64,000 bases of DNA from Geobacillus thermocatenulatus. Lineage in GTDB: Bacteria; Bacillota; Bacilli; Bacillales; Anoxybacillaceae. The stretch spans positions 807,164 through 871,163 of the forward strand of contig NZ_NEWK01000002.1 in NCBI RefSeq assembly GCF_002217655.1, written 5' to 3'. Shown one piece after another: positions 1 through 9,276 of this stretch. The first letter of the stretch is position 1. Each line of letters opens with the position of its first letter. Both the position numbers and the translations under genes were made by a program. The notes beneath the pieces are model-generated. The model saw only the letters and a program-made list of their open reading frames with translations. It was not told the origin of the DNA and did not search any database.

Positions 1-27
1 ATGCTCCAACATCGCTTCCATCAGCAC
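1..27 (-). CDS. Start of an unidentified gene, cut by the window edge
   Basis: Reading leftward there is an AAAGGAG ribosome site (about 31-37) followed by in-frame GTG (27), CTG and ATG (21) codons, giving M-L-M-E-A-M-L-E-H before the window ends. This is the signature of a gene beginning downstream of rpmF in the same direction. Too little is visible to identify it. ATG at 21 has the better spacing from the ribosome site. Confidence 0.4.
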
Positions 28-132
28 GTCTCTCCTTTCTTCATCAATGAATTGGGCACGTTCTCTTCAATTTCCTGCCTCACGCCGAAAAAAACTGCCG
101 CCTGGACGAACAACTGATTTTTTGCAGACAAT

Positions 133-162
133 CAAAAAGGCTGTCCTCTTTTCGGACAGCCT
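133..162 (-). terminator. Intrinsic terminator after rpmF
   Basis: Nine-base arms AGGCTGTCC (138-146) and GGACAGCCT (154-162) with a 7-nt loop; on the minus strand the stem is followed by a T tract. It lies 19 bases past the rpmF stop codon. Confidence 0.85.
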
Positions 163-180
163 GTCGTTCGATGTCGGCCA

Positions 181-354
181 TTATTTGTTGACGACATCTC
201 TTCCTTTGTATGTTCCGCATGCTTTGCAGACGCGGTGCGCCAATTTCCATTCGCCGCAGTTCGGGCATTGCACCATGCCTGGCACTTGCAGTTTAAAGTG
301 CGTGCGGCGCAGCCGTTTTCTCGTTTTCGATGTTCTTCTAAAAGGTACTGCCAT
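181..354 (-). CDS. rpmF: 50S ribosomal protein L32
   Basis: Encodes a 57-residue protein beginning [14 protein letters not shown], the invariant start of bacterial L32, a component of the large ribosomal subunit. It carries two Cys pairs, CPNC (30-33) and CKAC (43-46), that form a zinc ribbon as in the C+ form of L32. An AAGGAGGTG site precedes two adjacent ATG codons (357 and 354); 354 is chosen because the family starts MAVPF. It lies downstream of ylbN in the same direction, the usual DUF177-rpmF pair, so it is probably transcribed from the ylbN promoter. The size is normal for the family and nothing looks unusual. Confidence 0.97.
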   Translation of the reverse strand: MAVPFRRTSKTRKRLRRTHFKLQVPGMVQCPNCGEWKLAHRVCKACGTYKGRDVVNK

Positions 355-496
355 CATTCCCACCTCCTTGTCGGGCGCATTTTGGCATATCCATGCCGGC
401 GGACCAGCCAACCTCAAGGCCGCCGTCCGCCGGCACACAAGGCGGCTGCCGGACGGCGCGCCATAGGCGCCATCGGCCGGCAACGCCGACTCACGA

Positions 497-1036
497 TCAT
501 TCCTCTCGTTTTTCCTCGAAAAACTTGGCCAGCCCTGCAAGGCGAGGATCTACTTTCTGTTCCCGCTCTTGCATCGCTTTCTCCCATTCTTCTTCCGACA
601 GAACGTCCCATCCTTCCCCATGTTGCGGCGCGCCGCCGGCAACCGGTCCTTCGGCGATCAGCTGCAACGGGATTTCAAGCAAAATCAACTCGCGGATGAT
701 GGGGTTCAAATCAATCGTGTCCCCCGCCACCATATGGGTGTCCTCATCGGTCTCCACGATGCCGCTGCCATCCGCAAAAAACGTCTCCGTCGTCTGAATG
801 GAAAACGGATACGTCACATCGACAAGCGTCCGCGAGCAAGGCAACACCATCGTTCCGGACAATGTCAAATGAAACGTGAATTTTGTCGACCCGACATCCG
901 CTTTTCCTTGGACGTGCACCGGCGAAATATCGCGGATCAACGTGTCAATTTGTTTTAAATCGGACACATCGACCGTCTCATCAATCGCCATTTCCTTATG
1001 TTGAAAACGGCGAAGCTGTTGGACCGTCCATTTCAT
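497..1036 (-). CDS. ylbN: YceD/DUF177 family protein YlbN
   Basis: A 179-residue soluble protein starting [11 protein letters not shown], with the ordered beta-rich body of the DUF177 (YceD) family. The C-terminal part contains [16 protein letters not shown], the conserved helical block of the family, and a charged tail. YceD proteins have been linked to 23S rRNA or large-subunit biogenesis, in keeping with their near-universal pairing with rpmF; the molecular role is not settled. The start at 1036 is preceded by GAGGTGATGAT. A near-consensus promoter lies 27 bases upstream of the start, so ylbN and rpmF probably form one operon. Confidence 0.93.
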   Translation of the reverse strand: MKWTVQQLRRFQHKEMAIDETVDVSDLKQIDTLIRDISPVHVQGKADVGSTKFTFHLTLSGTMVLPCSRTLVDVTYPFSIQTTETFFADGSGIVETDEDTHMVAGDTIDLNPIIRELILLEIPLQLIAEGPVAGGAPQHGEGWDVLSEEEWEKAMQEREQKVDPRLAGLAKFFEEKREE

Positions 1037-1062
1037 ATCATCACCTCAAGGCAACGAATAAA

Positions 1063-1091
1063 ATTATACGTTTCGTTTCTAGTTTTGTCAA
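1063..1091 (-). promoter_or_regulatory. Sigma-A promoter for ylbN-rpmF
   Basis: On the minus strand TTGACA (1086-1091) and TATAAT (1063-1068) are separated by exactly 17 bases, a perfect consensus match. It lies in the 308-base divergent gap between ylbN and tmcAL, where no other gene is visible. Confidence 0.9.
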
Positions 1092-1344
1092 TGTTTTTTC
1101 TTTACAACCACTCATTCCTTGGAAAAGAACGGCATACTCCCATCATGTCCAAATGCCATTCCGAACATGCACGGTCGGCGCGCGGACATTGGAAAACGGT
1201 CGACCGCTTCGTTTCTTTTGTTGTTCTCACCGCATGTTGCCGTTGATCTTCGCCGTCGTATATTCCATACTAAATTCAGATCGAATAGACAGCCATTTCG
1301 TTGCGGCCAAGCCGCGCGAATCGCCATGAAAGGAGCGAAAAAAG

Positions 1345-2565
1345 GTGAAAGCCGTCGGCGTGATCGTGGAATACAACCCGTTTCACAACGGTCATTTCCA
1401 CCATTTGAACGAAACGAGGCAAAAGACAAATGCGGACTGTTTGATCGCCGTCATGAGCGGAAACTTCTTGCAACGCGGTGAGCCGGCCATCGTCTCCAAA
1501 TGGGCGCGGGCCAAAATGGCGCTCGCCGCCGGCGTAGATGTGGTCATCGAGCTGCCGTACGCCTTCGCTGTGCAAGCGGCTGAACAGTTCGCTCATGGGG
1601 CGGTGCAGCTGCTTGCGGCGATCGGCTGCCAAGAGCTTTGCTTTGGCAGCGAATCGGGGGAAATTTCCGCTTTTTTATCCGCGGCCCAAACATGGCTTGA
1701 ACAGAAGGAAACGTTCGATTCTCTCATCCGCACCGGGCTTTCGCGCGGACAAAGCTTTCCGAAAGCCGCCGCTGAAGCGTGGCAAACGTTCGGCGCCGCT
1801 CCGCTTGATTTGTCCAAGCCCAACAACGTGCTTGGTTTTGCGTATGTGAAAGCCATTTGGCAAAACAAGCTGGCGATGATGCCGCGCACGATTCCGCGGC
1901 TGGCCGCCGGCTATCATGACGAATCATTTTCCCACCCGTCGATTGCGAGCGCCACCAGCCTGCGGAAAACATTGCGACAAACCGGGCGGCTCGAATCAAT
2001 CGCGGCGTACGTTCCGCCCGCTGCGCTCGAACAACTCCGCCAATACCGGGAGACATACGGGCGCTTTCACGATTGGGAAGTGTATTTTCCACTCCTAAAA
2101 TATCGGCTGTTGACCGCCACAGAGGCCGACTTGCGCCGCATCGCCGGCGTGGAGGAAGGGATCGAACACCGGCTGAAGCAACACATCACCCACGCCGAAA
2201 CGTTTGCCGCCTTCATCGCCGCTGTCAAAACGAAGCGATACACCTGGACAAGGCTGCAACGCCTATGCGCGCATGTGTTGACGAATTTCACAAAGGAGGA
2301 GCAAGCCAAAGCGGCCAACCCGACCTATATCCGGCTGCTCGGCATGAGTGAAACCGGCCGCCGCTACTTAAAGCAGGTGAAAAAAAGCGCCGCGCTCCCG
2401 CTCGTCGCCAGAGCACCCAAACTCAACGGCGACCCTCTTTATGAGCAAGAAAAAAGAGCGGCAGCTGTGTACGCCGCCGCTTTTCCGGAGCCGCTCTACA
2501 GCGCCGCGCTGAAAGAAGAATACGCCACGGCGCCGATTTACGTTTCCGGCATCGAACGCAAATAA
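1345..2565 (+). CDS. tmcAL: tRNA(Met) cytidine acetate ligase (YlbM)
   Basis: This 406-residue protein is the TmcAL (formerly YlbM, DUF795) enzyme, which uses ATP and acetate to make N4-acetylcytidine at wobble position 34 of elongator tRNA-Met. The N-terminus [17 protein letters not shown] holds the nucleotidyltransferase HxGH-type motif (H14-N-G-H17). The length is typical. The start codon is GTG at 1345, set by AAAGGAGCG about 9 bases upstream. It is divergent from ylbN. Its last 28 bases overlap the 3' end of the convergent ylbL gene, with the two stop codons inside each other's coding sequence. Confidence 0.95.
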   Translation: MKAVGVIVEYNPFHNGHFHHLNETRQKTNADCLIAVMSGNFLQRGEPAIVSKWARAKMALAAGVDVVIELPYAFAVQAAEQFAHGAVQLLAAIGCQELCFGSESGEISAFLSAAQTWLEQKETFDSLIRTGLSRGQSFPKAAAEAWQTFGAAPLDLSKPNNVLGFAYVKAIWQNKLAMMPRTIPRLAAGYHDESFSHPSIASATSLRKTLRQTGRLESIAAYVPPAALEQLRQYRETYGRFHDWEVYFPLLKYRLLTATEADLRRIAGVEEGIEHRLKQHITHAETFAAFIAAVKTKRYTWTRLQRLCAHVLTNFTKEEQAKAANPTYIRLLGMSETGRRYLKQVKKSAALPLVARAPKLNGDPLYEQEKRAAAVYAAAFPEPLYSAALKEEYATAPIYVSGIERK

Positions 2566-3557
2566 CGAACTGCCTCGTCGAACGTATCGACCGGGACGAT
2601 TTTCATATGCGTCCCGATTTTTTTCGCCGTCCGCACCGCCTCTCGATAGTTTGACGTCGGCGCACCATGTTCGTTCGGGGCGAAAAACACCTCGGCTCCT
2701 TCGCGGTCAGCGGCCACGACTTTTTGCGAAACACCGCCGATCGGCCCGACGTTTCCGTCAAGATCAATCGTCCCGGTGCCGGCGATTTTATGACCTTTTG
2801 TAATATCTTCATCGACAAGTTGGTTGTAAATTTCAAGTGAAAACATGAGCCCAGCCGACGGTCCGCCGATTTGTTCCGACTCCACGTCAACCGGCGGGTC
2901 GGTGCGGACGTCATAATCGGTCATGAGTGTCACCCCAAGGCCGACTTGGTTCGGGTGCTGTCGAAACGGCTTCAGCTCGAGCTCTGTTTCCTGCCGCTTC
3001 CGGCCGCGAATGAATGCGACGCGGACGCGATCACCCGCTTGTTTTCCGCGAATGTAGTTGACCATCTGCTCCGATGTGCCGAGCGGCTTTCCGTCGATCG
3101 CGACGATGCGATCGCCGGTCTTTAGACGGCCGGCGGCCGGCATATCCGGGAGGACGCTCATGACATAAACGCCATGAGGTTCATACGACACCCGCTTTCC
3201 GGCGTGTCGATAAGCGACGATGATCGCCGCTTCCTTCGACTGTTCCATGAGCTCAAGCTGGCGCATCGTATATTCCTTGTCGCTCTCCCCTTCCTGCTTG
3301 ATCTCCTCGACCGGATGAAGCTCATAAAACGGGCGGATATGGGCCAACAAATACGCCATCACATTCGCCCGCCCCATCCGCACCGTCGTAAGCATCAACG
3401 TTCCCTTATCGCGGTCGCCGTTTTTCACGTGAACGAGCGGCTTCAAACTTTGCGCGCTTCCCGGCATCGTCACATAATACGGCAGCTTCATAAAAATGAG
3501 CAGAAAGATGAGGGCGGCGCCAAAGAAAAACAGGGCAATATACGTCCGTTTCTTCAT
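2538..3557 (-). CDS. ylbL: Membrane-anchored PDZ/Lon-type serine protease YlbL
   Basis: A 339-residue protein with one N-terminal transmembrane anchor (about 4-25), a PDZ domain (about 123-198) and a C-terminal S16 (Lon-like) protease domain. The catalytic Ser lies in GGPSAGL (S234) and the dyad Lys is K279 in SQKVVAA. The B. subtilis orthologue (YlbL/DdcP) degrades the SOS cell-division inhibitor YneA during DNA-damage checkpoint recovery; the same role here is inferred from homology. ATG 3557 is chosen because AGGAG precedes it and it overlaps the ylbK stop as ATGA, implying translational coupling. A GTG at 3578 lies upstream of that ribosome site and is unlikely. Confidence 0.94.
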   Translation of the reverse strand: MKKRTYIALFFFGAALIFLLIFMKLPYYVTMPGSAQSLKPLVHVKNGDRDKGTLMLTTVRMGRANVMAYLLAHIRPFYELHPVEEIKQEGESDKEYTMRQLELMEQSKEAAIIVAYRHAGKRVSYEPHGVYVMSVLPDMPAAGRLKTGDRIVAIDGKPLGTSEQMVNYIRGKQAGDRVRVAFIRGRKRQETELELKPFRQHPNQVGLGVTLMTDYDVRTDPPVDVESEQIGGPSAGLMFSLEIYNQLVDEDITKGHKIAGTGTIDLDGNVGPIGGVSQKVVAADREGAEVFFAPNEHGAPTSNYREAVRTAKKIGTHMKIVPVDTFDEAVRYLRSMPET

Positions 3558-4381
3558 TCGTGTGATGACTCCTTCCACTGTTCAATCGCTTGACGGATCA
3601 CTCCCACTTGCTTCCGCGCTTCCTCTTCCCCGCGAGCGATGATTTCCTCAATATCTGTAAACGCCCGCGAGCTATACTGTTCGACTCGCGGCCGGATCAT
3701 AACGTCTGAGGCGAGCTGACGGTGAGCGACCAGCTCCGCTTGCAAAATATCGAGGCTCTGCCAAATGACATCGGCGATCGACGCAATTTCCGCCTTTGTG
3801 TTGAGCGGAGAGACATCGACAGCGATGACAATATCCGCTCCCATCGCTCGGGCGACCGACACTGGCACCCGGTCGACGACGCCGCCGTCGACAAGCAGTC
3901 TGCCATTCACCTCCGCCGGCACAAAAATGCCAGGAATTGAGATGCTCGCCCGCACCGCCTGGGCTGCTTCCCCTTGCCGAAACACGACTTTCTCTCCTGT
4001 CCGCAAATCAGCGGCGACAACAGCCACAGGCGGGGACATCTCCTCGATTCGTTTCCCTTTCGTCAACAAGCGAAGAAACTGCGTGATGCGCTCGCCAGCG
4101 ATCAGCCCCATTTTCGGCACCGTCCAGTCAAGAAAATCGTTGCGTCGAAACGATTGAGCCAACCGATAGAGACGATGGAGGCCATGGCCGCTTGCGTAAA
4201 GGACGGCGACAAGCGCGCCGATGCTGCTGCCGGCCAAATAGGAAATCGGAATATGCTCCTCCTCGAGCACTTTCAATACCCCAAGATGGGCGAACCCGCG
4301 CGCTCCTCCCGACCCGAGCGCCAATCCGACTTTTGGCGGCACGCCTCCTCCCCCCTTTGTCGCAGCGCTATCCGCTTTCAT
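3554..4381 (-). CDS. ylbK: Patatin-like phospholipase YlbK
   Basis: A patatin family lipid acyl hydrolase of 275 residues. The oxyanion loop GSGGARG (23-29), the nucleophile elbow GSSIG (Ser53) and the DGG dyad motif (Asp165) are all present and correctly spaced, so the enzyme should be active. Substrate unknown. It is the first gene of a ylbK-ylbL pair joined by an ATGA overlap. The start is uncertain: ATG 4381 lacks a clear ribosome site, whereas GGGGGAGGAGGC runs into a GTG about 13 codons later, so the mature start may be near residue 14. Confidence 0.92.
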   Translation of the reverse strand: MKADSAATKGGGGVPPKVGLALGSGGARGFAHLGVLKVLEEEHIPISYLAGSSIGALVAVLYASGHGLHRLYRLAQSFRRNDFLDWTVPKMGLIAGERITQFLRLLTKGKRIEEMSPPVAVVAADLRTGEKVVFRQGEAAQAVRASISIPGIFVPAEVNGRLLVDGGVVDRVPVSVARAMGADIVIAVDVSPLNTKAEIASIADVIWQSLDILQAELVAHRQLASDVMIRPRVEQYSSRAFTDIEEIIARGEEEARKQVGVIRQAIEQWKESSHE

Positions 4382-4472
4382 CTTATGGTCTAAAACGCCC
4401 CCCTATGCTCGTATATTAGGTTATATGAGGTTGTACTACAAGAAACCGCACGGCAAAAAAGGGGGGAAAAAA

Positions 4473-5708
4473 GTGAAACAAAATTGGGGGGCGAAATGGA
4501 AAACCGTATTGCTCGCTTCCGCCGCCACCTTGTTTGCGTTTTCGCTCATTTGCTATCCAAAACAGTCGCTTGAAGCGTCCATTCGCGGTTTAAATATGTG
4601 GTGGGAGGTCGTCTTTCCATCGCTTTTGCCGTTTTTCATCGTCTCGGAACTGCTCATCAGCTTCGGCGTCGTCAGCTTCCTTGGCGTCTTGCTCGAGCCG
4701 CTCATGCGCCCGTTGTTTCGCGTCCCGGGCGTCGGCGGCTTCGCCTGGGCCATGGGAATGGCGTCCGGCTACCCGTCTGGAGCCAAGCTGACCGCCCGCC
4801 TGTACCAGGAAAAACAGCTGACGACGATTGAAGCCGAACGGCTCTCGTCGTTCACCAATTCATCCAACCCACTTTTTATTTTTGGAGCTGTATCAGCGGG
4901 ATTTTTCAACAACCCGCAACTCGGCCTTGTGCTGGCCGTTTCCCACTATTTAGGAAACATTAGCGTTGGGCTGATCATGCGCTTTCACGGCATCCGAAAA
5001 GAACAGAGGCAAGCGAAGCGGCAGCCACGCTCATTTTCGCTCCCGTATGCGCTGCGCACACTGCACCGCACGCGACTGAAAAACGAACAGCCGCTTGGCA
5101 AACTTCTTGGCGACGCCGTGCGTTCTTCTGTCCAAACACTGTTAATGATCGGCGGTTTTATTATTCTCTTTTCGGTTATGAATAAACTGCTGTATATGAT
5201 GCATTTGACCGAACAGCTTGCCCCATTGCTGCGCCATCTGCTCCGCCTTGCCCAGCTGCCGGAGCAGCTTGACATCCCAGTGTTTTCCGGCTTGTTTGAA
5301 ATTACACTCGGCAGCCAAATGATCAGTCAAACCGATGAGGCGATGCTGATGGAAAAAGCAGTGGCCACAAGCTTCGTCCTCGCTTTCGGCGGTTTTTCCG
5401 TCCAAGCGCAAGTCGCCAGCATTCTCGCCGAAGCGAACATCCGCTTTCAGCCGTTTTTCATCGCGCGTTTGCTGCACGGAGTGTTTGCCGCTTCCTTTAC
5501 ATACTTGCTTTGGAAACCGTTGTACATCAAAACAGCCGGCGGAATGCCGACTAACATCCCAGCGTTTCTTCACGCCGCCAAAGACGTCGCTTGGAATGAA
5601 GGCTGGCGGTTGCTGCAGCAATACGGGCCGCTCTTGACACTGTTGTTCCTTTGCCTTTATATATGGCTCGTCATCAAGGCGGCCAGTGAACCGCGCGGGC
5701 GCTCATAA
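4473..5708 (+). CDS. ylbJ: Sporulation integral membrane protein YlbJ
   Basis: A polytopic membrane protein (411 residues from the chosen start) with about eight hydrophobic segments. It carries the YlbJ/nucleoside-recognition (Gate) fold signatures: FPSLLPFFIVSELL near the N-terminus, then GMASGYPSGAK and FTNSSNPLFIFGAV, typical paired half-repeats. In B. subtilis it is made in the mother cell under sigma-E and is needed for heat-resistant spores. GTG 4473 is chosen because GGGGGGAAAAAA precedes it; the in-frame ATG at 4425 has no convincing ribosome site. It is divergent from ylbK and ends in a strong terminator. Confidence 0.92.
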   Translation: MKQNWGAKWKTVLLASAATLFAFSLICYPKQSLEASIRGLNMWWEVVFPSLLPFFIVSELLISFGVVSFLGVLLEPLMRPLFRVPGVGGFAWAMGMASGYPSGAKLTARLYQEKQLTTIEAERLSSFTNSSNPLFIFGAVSAGFFNNPQLGLVLAVSHYLGNISVGLIMRFHGIRKEQRQAKRQPRSFSLPYALRTLHRTRLKNEQPLGKLLGDAVRSSVQTLLMIGGFIILFSVMNKLLYMMHLTEQLAPLLRHLLRLAQLPEQLDIPVFSGLFEITLGSQMISQTDEAMLMEKAVATSFVLAFGGFSVQAQVASILAEANIRFQPFFIARLLHGVFAASFTYLLWKPLYIKTAGGMPTNIPAFLHAAKDVAWNEGWRLLQQYGPLLTLLFLCLYIWLVIKAASEPRGRS

Positions 5709-5731
5709 GACGCTTGAGCGCCCAGCTTTTT
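5697..5731 (+). terminator. Terminator of ylbJ
   Basis: GGGCGCTCA (5697-5705) pairs with TGAGCGCCC (5715-5723), followed by AGCTTTTT. The 5' arm overlaps the last codons of ylbJ. Confidence 0.85.
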
Positions 5732-5737
5732 GGCAGC

Positions 5738-5781
5738 AAAAAGCCATCGGTGCGGCTCGCGTCGTCTCGGCCGTGAGCCGC
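5738..5781 (-). terminator. Possible terminator of coaD
   Basis: Arms GCGGCTC (5752-5758) and GAGCCGC (5775-5781); on the minus strand a TTTTT run (5738-5742) follows about 9 bases after the stem, further than ideal. It lies downstream of coaD. Confidence 0.4.
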
Positions 5782-5847
5782 CCTTGACGGCAAAACCGGG
5801 CCGGCTCCGACTGCAACGTTCGCTTAAGCGGCTTTCATAAGGAAGCG

Positions 5848-6904
<1,057 letters not shown>

Positions 6905-6964
6905 CGCCTTCACCCAATTCACCGTTTCAAGGTGGCCTTGTCATCCATTTGATTCGTTGTTTTC

Positions 6965-6998
6965 ATGGTAATCTTACCATAAAGTTGATGATCGTCAA
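6965..6998 (-). promoter_or_regulatory. Promoter of rsmD-coaD with overlapping palindrome
   Basis: Minus-strand TTGACG (6993-6998) and TAAGAT (6971-6976), 16 bases apart. The -10 is embedded in a perfect palindrome ATGGTAA-TC-TTACCAT (6965-6980), placed where a repressor would block initiation. The regulator is unknown. Confidence 0.65.
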
Positions 6999-7058
6999 AC
7001 TACGGAATTTTTTCGCCATTCATGTATAGAAATCGGCAAATGGTCCATAATGAGTAAT

Positions 7059-7201
7059 GGCAACACGCTTAGTGCGTTGTTGCCAGTGACGGAGAAGACT
7101 TACGTTTCCCCATAAGTTCTTCCTCCGGTTTCTCCTCTCCCTTTTCTTTATTCTTTCCGATCCTTGTTCCGCCCTGCGCGGAGGCAAGGAACTGGAAAGG
7201 G
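7059..7201. other. Structured intergenic RNA region upstream of rsmD (ylbH leader-like)
   Basis: This stretch between rsmD and the next gene holds no long ORF but several hairpins. GGCAACACGC (7059-7068) pairs with GCGTTGTTGCC (7074-7084). ACGGAGAAGACTTA (about 7089-7102) pairs with bulges to a segment ending near 7129. After a pyrimidine-rich linker, TCCTTG/CCGC (about 7160-7171) pairs with GCGG/CAAGGA (about 7177-7190). Rfam describes a ylbH leader RNA upstream of B. subtilis ylbH (rsmD); this may be that element, judged from position and structure only. The sense strand is not certain. Confidence 0.5.
7069..7113 (-). CDS. Possible 14-residue leader peptide upstream of rsmD
   Basis: Minus-strand ORF MGKRKSSPSLATTH with a near-ideal GGAGG (7122-7126) 8 bases before the ATG. 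Its last codons and stop form the 5' side of the hairpin at 7059-7084, an arrangement seen in translation-sensing leaders. No homologue is known to me and no upstream promoter is obvious, so it could be chance. Confidence 0.3.
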   Translation of the reverse strand: MGKRKSSPSLATTH

Positions 7202-7233
7202 CCTTGCGGGTTCATTTCCGCAAGGTTTTTTTT
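7202..7233 (+). terminator. Strong plus-strand terminator in the rsmD upstream region
   Basis: CCTTGCGG (7202-7209) pairs perfectly with CCGCAAGG (7218-7225) and is followed by eight Ts. No gene precedes it on this strand, so it ends an unannotated RNA or acts as an attenuator ahead of the gene at 7300. Confidence 0.85.
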
Positions 7234-7299
7234 GATTGCAATTCGCGAAGATGGCCGGTAAAGTTAAGGGTGGACGATGCTTGCAAGGGGGAACGATTC

Positions 7300-7689
7300 A
7301 TGATCCAACGATTTATCGAACTTGGCGAAGGATATTCCGATATATATGAGCTGATTGCATTGGCGAAGGCCAACCGCCATCGTTTGTCCGGATTCTTTGT
7401 CTTCCATACGGTGAAAAAAGGCCAGGCGGTCGTCTCCTTGGCCGTTGTCCTTCATCCGACGGATCCCGGCGATTTCCAGCCGCTTTACATTTGCCGTGAA
7501 GGCATTCCCGATCCGTCCGTCAAGCCAAACAAACGGTACGAACTATTTATGGAAACCGCAAAGGAGCTGGGCATAGACGTCATTCATCTTGATGTTAAGC
7601 CATCGACGATGTTCGCTGAACTCGATTTATATTACCAACATTTGATCGGCATTATGCGGATGAATCGCTTCATCCCGCCGCTGCAGTAA
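7300..7689 (+). CDS. Conserved Bacillaceae protein of unknown function (DUF7147-like)
   Basis: A 129-residue soluble protein starting MIQRFIELGEGYSDIYELI. The sequence is compact with no signal peptide or membrane segment. I recall close Bacillus homologues annotated as DUF7147 (older entries wrongly as methylthioribose kinase), but there are no kinase motifs and I assign no function. ATG 7300 has AAGGGGGAA 7 bases upstream. The gene follows a strong terminator at 7202-7233, so a promoter must lie between or the terminator must be read through. It is convergent with ylbG and ends in its own terminator. Confidence 0.85.
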   Translation: MIQRFIELGEGYSDIYELIALAKANRHRLSGFFVFHTVKKGQAVVSLAVVLHPTDPGDFQPLYICREGIPDPSVKPNKRYELFMETAKELGIDVIHLDVKPSTMFAELDLYYQHLIGIMRMNRFIPPLQ

Positions 7690-7702
7690 ACAAAGAAACA
7701 GC

Positions 7703-7730
7703 AGGCCGAAAAGCCGGCGTCGGCCTTTTT
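7703..7730 (+). terminator. Terminator between the 7300 gene and ylbG
   Basis: AGGCCG (7703-7708) and CGGCCT (7721-7726) with a T run after; a longer inverted repeat AAACAGC/GCTGTTT flanks it and could serve the opposite strand. Confidence 0.75.
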
Positions 7731-7747
7731 CGACCCGCTGTTTTCCT

Positions 7748-8017
7748 TCATCCAAGCGGATACGGGGAGTCTTTTTCCTTCTCCCCTTTCGATTCAAATT
7801 CCAGTTTTAAAAATGGGCGGTACGACGGCTCGACCCGCTTGACGAACGGAAGCGAGGCGAGCTTTTTCATGACATGGTCGACTTGCTCCATATCGCAATA
7901 CAGAACCGCATACTTCAGCCGTTTGGAAATGTAATGAATGTTGCCGAACCTGCGCAACTGTTTCCCATATTTCAGCGAATGAAGCCAAACGATAATCCCT
8001 TGCCGTTTTGGAAACAT
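7748..8017 (-). CDS. ylbG: UPF0298 (DUF2129) protein YlbG
   Basis: An 89-residue cytoplasmic protein starting [20 protein letters not shown], the conserved start of the UPF0298/DUF2129 family of Bacillales. The family has a small alpha-beta fold and no established function. ATG 8017 has AGGGGAAGGG upstream. It lies 17 bases after ylbF in the same direction, as in B. subtilis, so the two are probably co-transcribed. Confidence 0.93.
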   Translation of the reverse strand: MFPKRQGIIVWLHSLKYGKQLRRFGNIHYISKRLKYAVLYCDMEQVDHVMKKLASLPFVKRVEPSYRPFLKLEFESKGEKEKDSPYPLG

Positions 8018-8034
8018 AGTCCCTTCCCCTTTTT

Positions 8035-8481
8035 TTATGTGCGGCAGCCGCAGCTCCCGCCCGCCCCGCAGCCACCGGAACAGCCCGCCGACAAAAAGTA
8101 TGGATTTCCGGTCGGCACTTTCACATGTTCGGACACCGCTTTGCCGATCAGCACGCTGATCTCATCAAGCAACTCTTGCATCGCCTTCTCTGCCTCCTTA
8201 AAGGCGGCGACCGTCTCATGCAAATCGAGCTCCCGCTTCGCTTCGCGCACTTCTTTCATCACGTCGCGGTAATCAGGATGGTATTTTCCGAAGCGCTGCA
8301 CTTCTTCGTAGCGCTCCTTCAGCTTGACAAAGCGAGCGATTAGCTGCTGGGCGCGGCGGTCTTGCTTCAGCCGCCAAAAGGCGCGGCGGTATTCGTCCGC
8401 CACGTCCGACTCGACAATCATTTTAGCCAACGCTTCTGCTTTATCTAAAATCTCGATGCGCTCGAGAGTCGCAATCTTCAC
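8035..8481 (-). CDS. ylbF: YlbF, Y-complex subunit and RNase Y specificity factor
   Basis: A helical protein of 148 residues ending in a Cys cluster, [13 protein letters not shown], preceded by the conserved block [13 protein letters not shown]. In B. subtilis YlbF joins YmcA and YaaT in a Y-complex that carries Fe-S clusters, steers RNase Y to specific mRNAs and affects competence, sporulation and biofilm formation. The start is a non-ATG codon: GGAGGTG is followed by TTG (8484) and GTG (8481), and GTG 8481 has the better spacing. It sits upstream of ylbG. Confidence 0.94.
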   Translation of the reverse strand: MKIATLERIEILDKAEALAKMIVESDVADEYRRAFWRLKQDRRAQQLIARFVKLKERYEEVQRFGKYHPDYRDVMKEVREAKRELDLHETVAAFKEAEKAMQELLDEISVLIGKAVSEHVKVPTGNPYFLSAGCSGGCGAGGSCGCRT

Positions 8482-8556
8482 CAAATGGCACCTCCATTAC
8501 CCATCATACCATGAACGAAAAGAAAAGGAAAAGGAAAGAGATAGCAAAGAAGCAAA

Positions 8557-8589
8557 CAAAAAAGGCGATCCAGACTGTGCCGAATCGCC
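8557..8589 (-). terminator. Terminator of the secreted-protein gene at 8622
   Basis: Arms GGCGAT (8564-8569) and ATCGCC (8584-8589), with a T-rich minus-strand tract (8557-8563). Confidence 0.75.
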
Positions 8590-8621
8590 TCTGTCCGCCT
8601 TTTAAACGATCGTCGTCATCT

Positions 8622-8990
8622 CTATCGGATGGCGACATCAAATTCGTGCGTCATGCCGGTTGCTTTCCCATCATTGTAGACGAGCTCAAGACGGATGGTA
8701 TGTTTCCCGCTCGGCAAACCGCGCACAATAAAGGCGGCCGTGTATACTTCCGTCATTTTTTGACCGTTGACATAGACATGAATGTGTCCGCCGCCGCTCC
8801 CTTTGCGGAACGGAAAGTGGACGGCAACACATTCAATGAATACGTCACTTCCTTTCACTTCATGCTTCACCTGAAGCGGACCGCCCACTGCTTCGGCGTG
8901 AGCGGAGGATGACGACGCCGGCTCAAAGAAGGCATACGCCGCAAGCAATATGACAGCCGCAAACCATGCGAACCACTTTGGCAAAGACAT
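8622..8990 (-). CDS. Small exported protein of unknown function
   Basis: About 122 residues with a Sec-type signal peptide: a short basic start, a hydrophobic core (about 7-20) and a likely AHA/AEA cleavage region near residue 32. The mature part is an all-beta, Ig-like sequence with GGGHIHVYVNG and GLPSGKHTIRLEL, reminiscent of DUF4399/YtkA-type exported domains, but I cannot assign it. The His-rich turn could bind metal; this is inference. AAAGGGAG precedes ATG 8990 closely, and TTG 8984 is an alternative. It is an extra gene between ylbE and ylbF relative to B. subtilis as I remember it, and has its own terminator. Confidence 0.8.
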   Translation of the reverse strand: MSLPKWFAWFAAVILLAAYAFFEPASSSSAHAEAVGGPLQVKHEVKGSDVFIECVAVHFPFRKGSGGGHIHVYVNGQKMTEVYTAAFIVRGLPSGKHTIRLELVYNDGKATGMTHEFDVAIR

Positions 8991-9030
8991 CACTCCCTTT
9001 CGAAACTAGTCTTTGCCATTGGCCGCCCGA

Positions 9031-9264
9031 TTAGTCGCGCATGGCTTTAAACATTTGCCACATAAGCGACGCCATTTGCAACGATTGGGATATTTTTTCC
9101 ACTTTGTCAGGGATCGTCAGCTCATAGTGGCGCAAGGCGGCCAATTGGAACATCGACAGTTCATGCGGACGGCGGGCAAGGAGCCGGTACCAGCGCGGCT
9201 GTTCGCGCAAAAACGCGCGCAACATCGGAGTTCCTTGCACGTATTGCCATACATCTTTCCTCAT
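9031..9264 (-). CDS. ylbE: YlbE-like protein
   Basis: A 77-residue protein (MRKDVWQYVQGTPMLRAFL...) of the YlbE family, known only from Bacillales, with no signal peptide or membrane segment and no assigned function. ATG 9264 is chosen because AAAGGGTGG lies 4-6 bases upstream; GTG codons at 9273 and 9270 are possible but sit on the ribosome site. It follows ylbD by 12 bases in the same direction, so ylbD-ylbE are probably one transcript. Confidence 0.88.
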   Translation of the reverse strand: MRKDVWQYVQGTPMLRAFLREQPRWYRLLARRPHELSMFQLAALRHYELTIPDKVEKISQSLQMASLMWQMFKAMRD

Positions 9265-9276
9265 CGCCACCACCCT

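Noticed and set aside
4425-4472. Upstream ATG extension of ylbJ
   Set aside because: No ribosome site before 4425, whereas GTG 4473 has one directly upstream.
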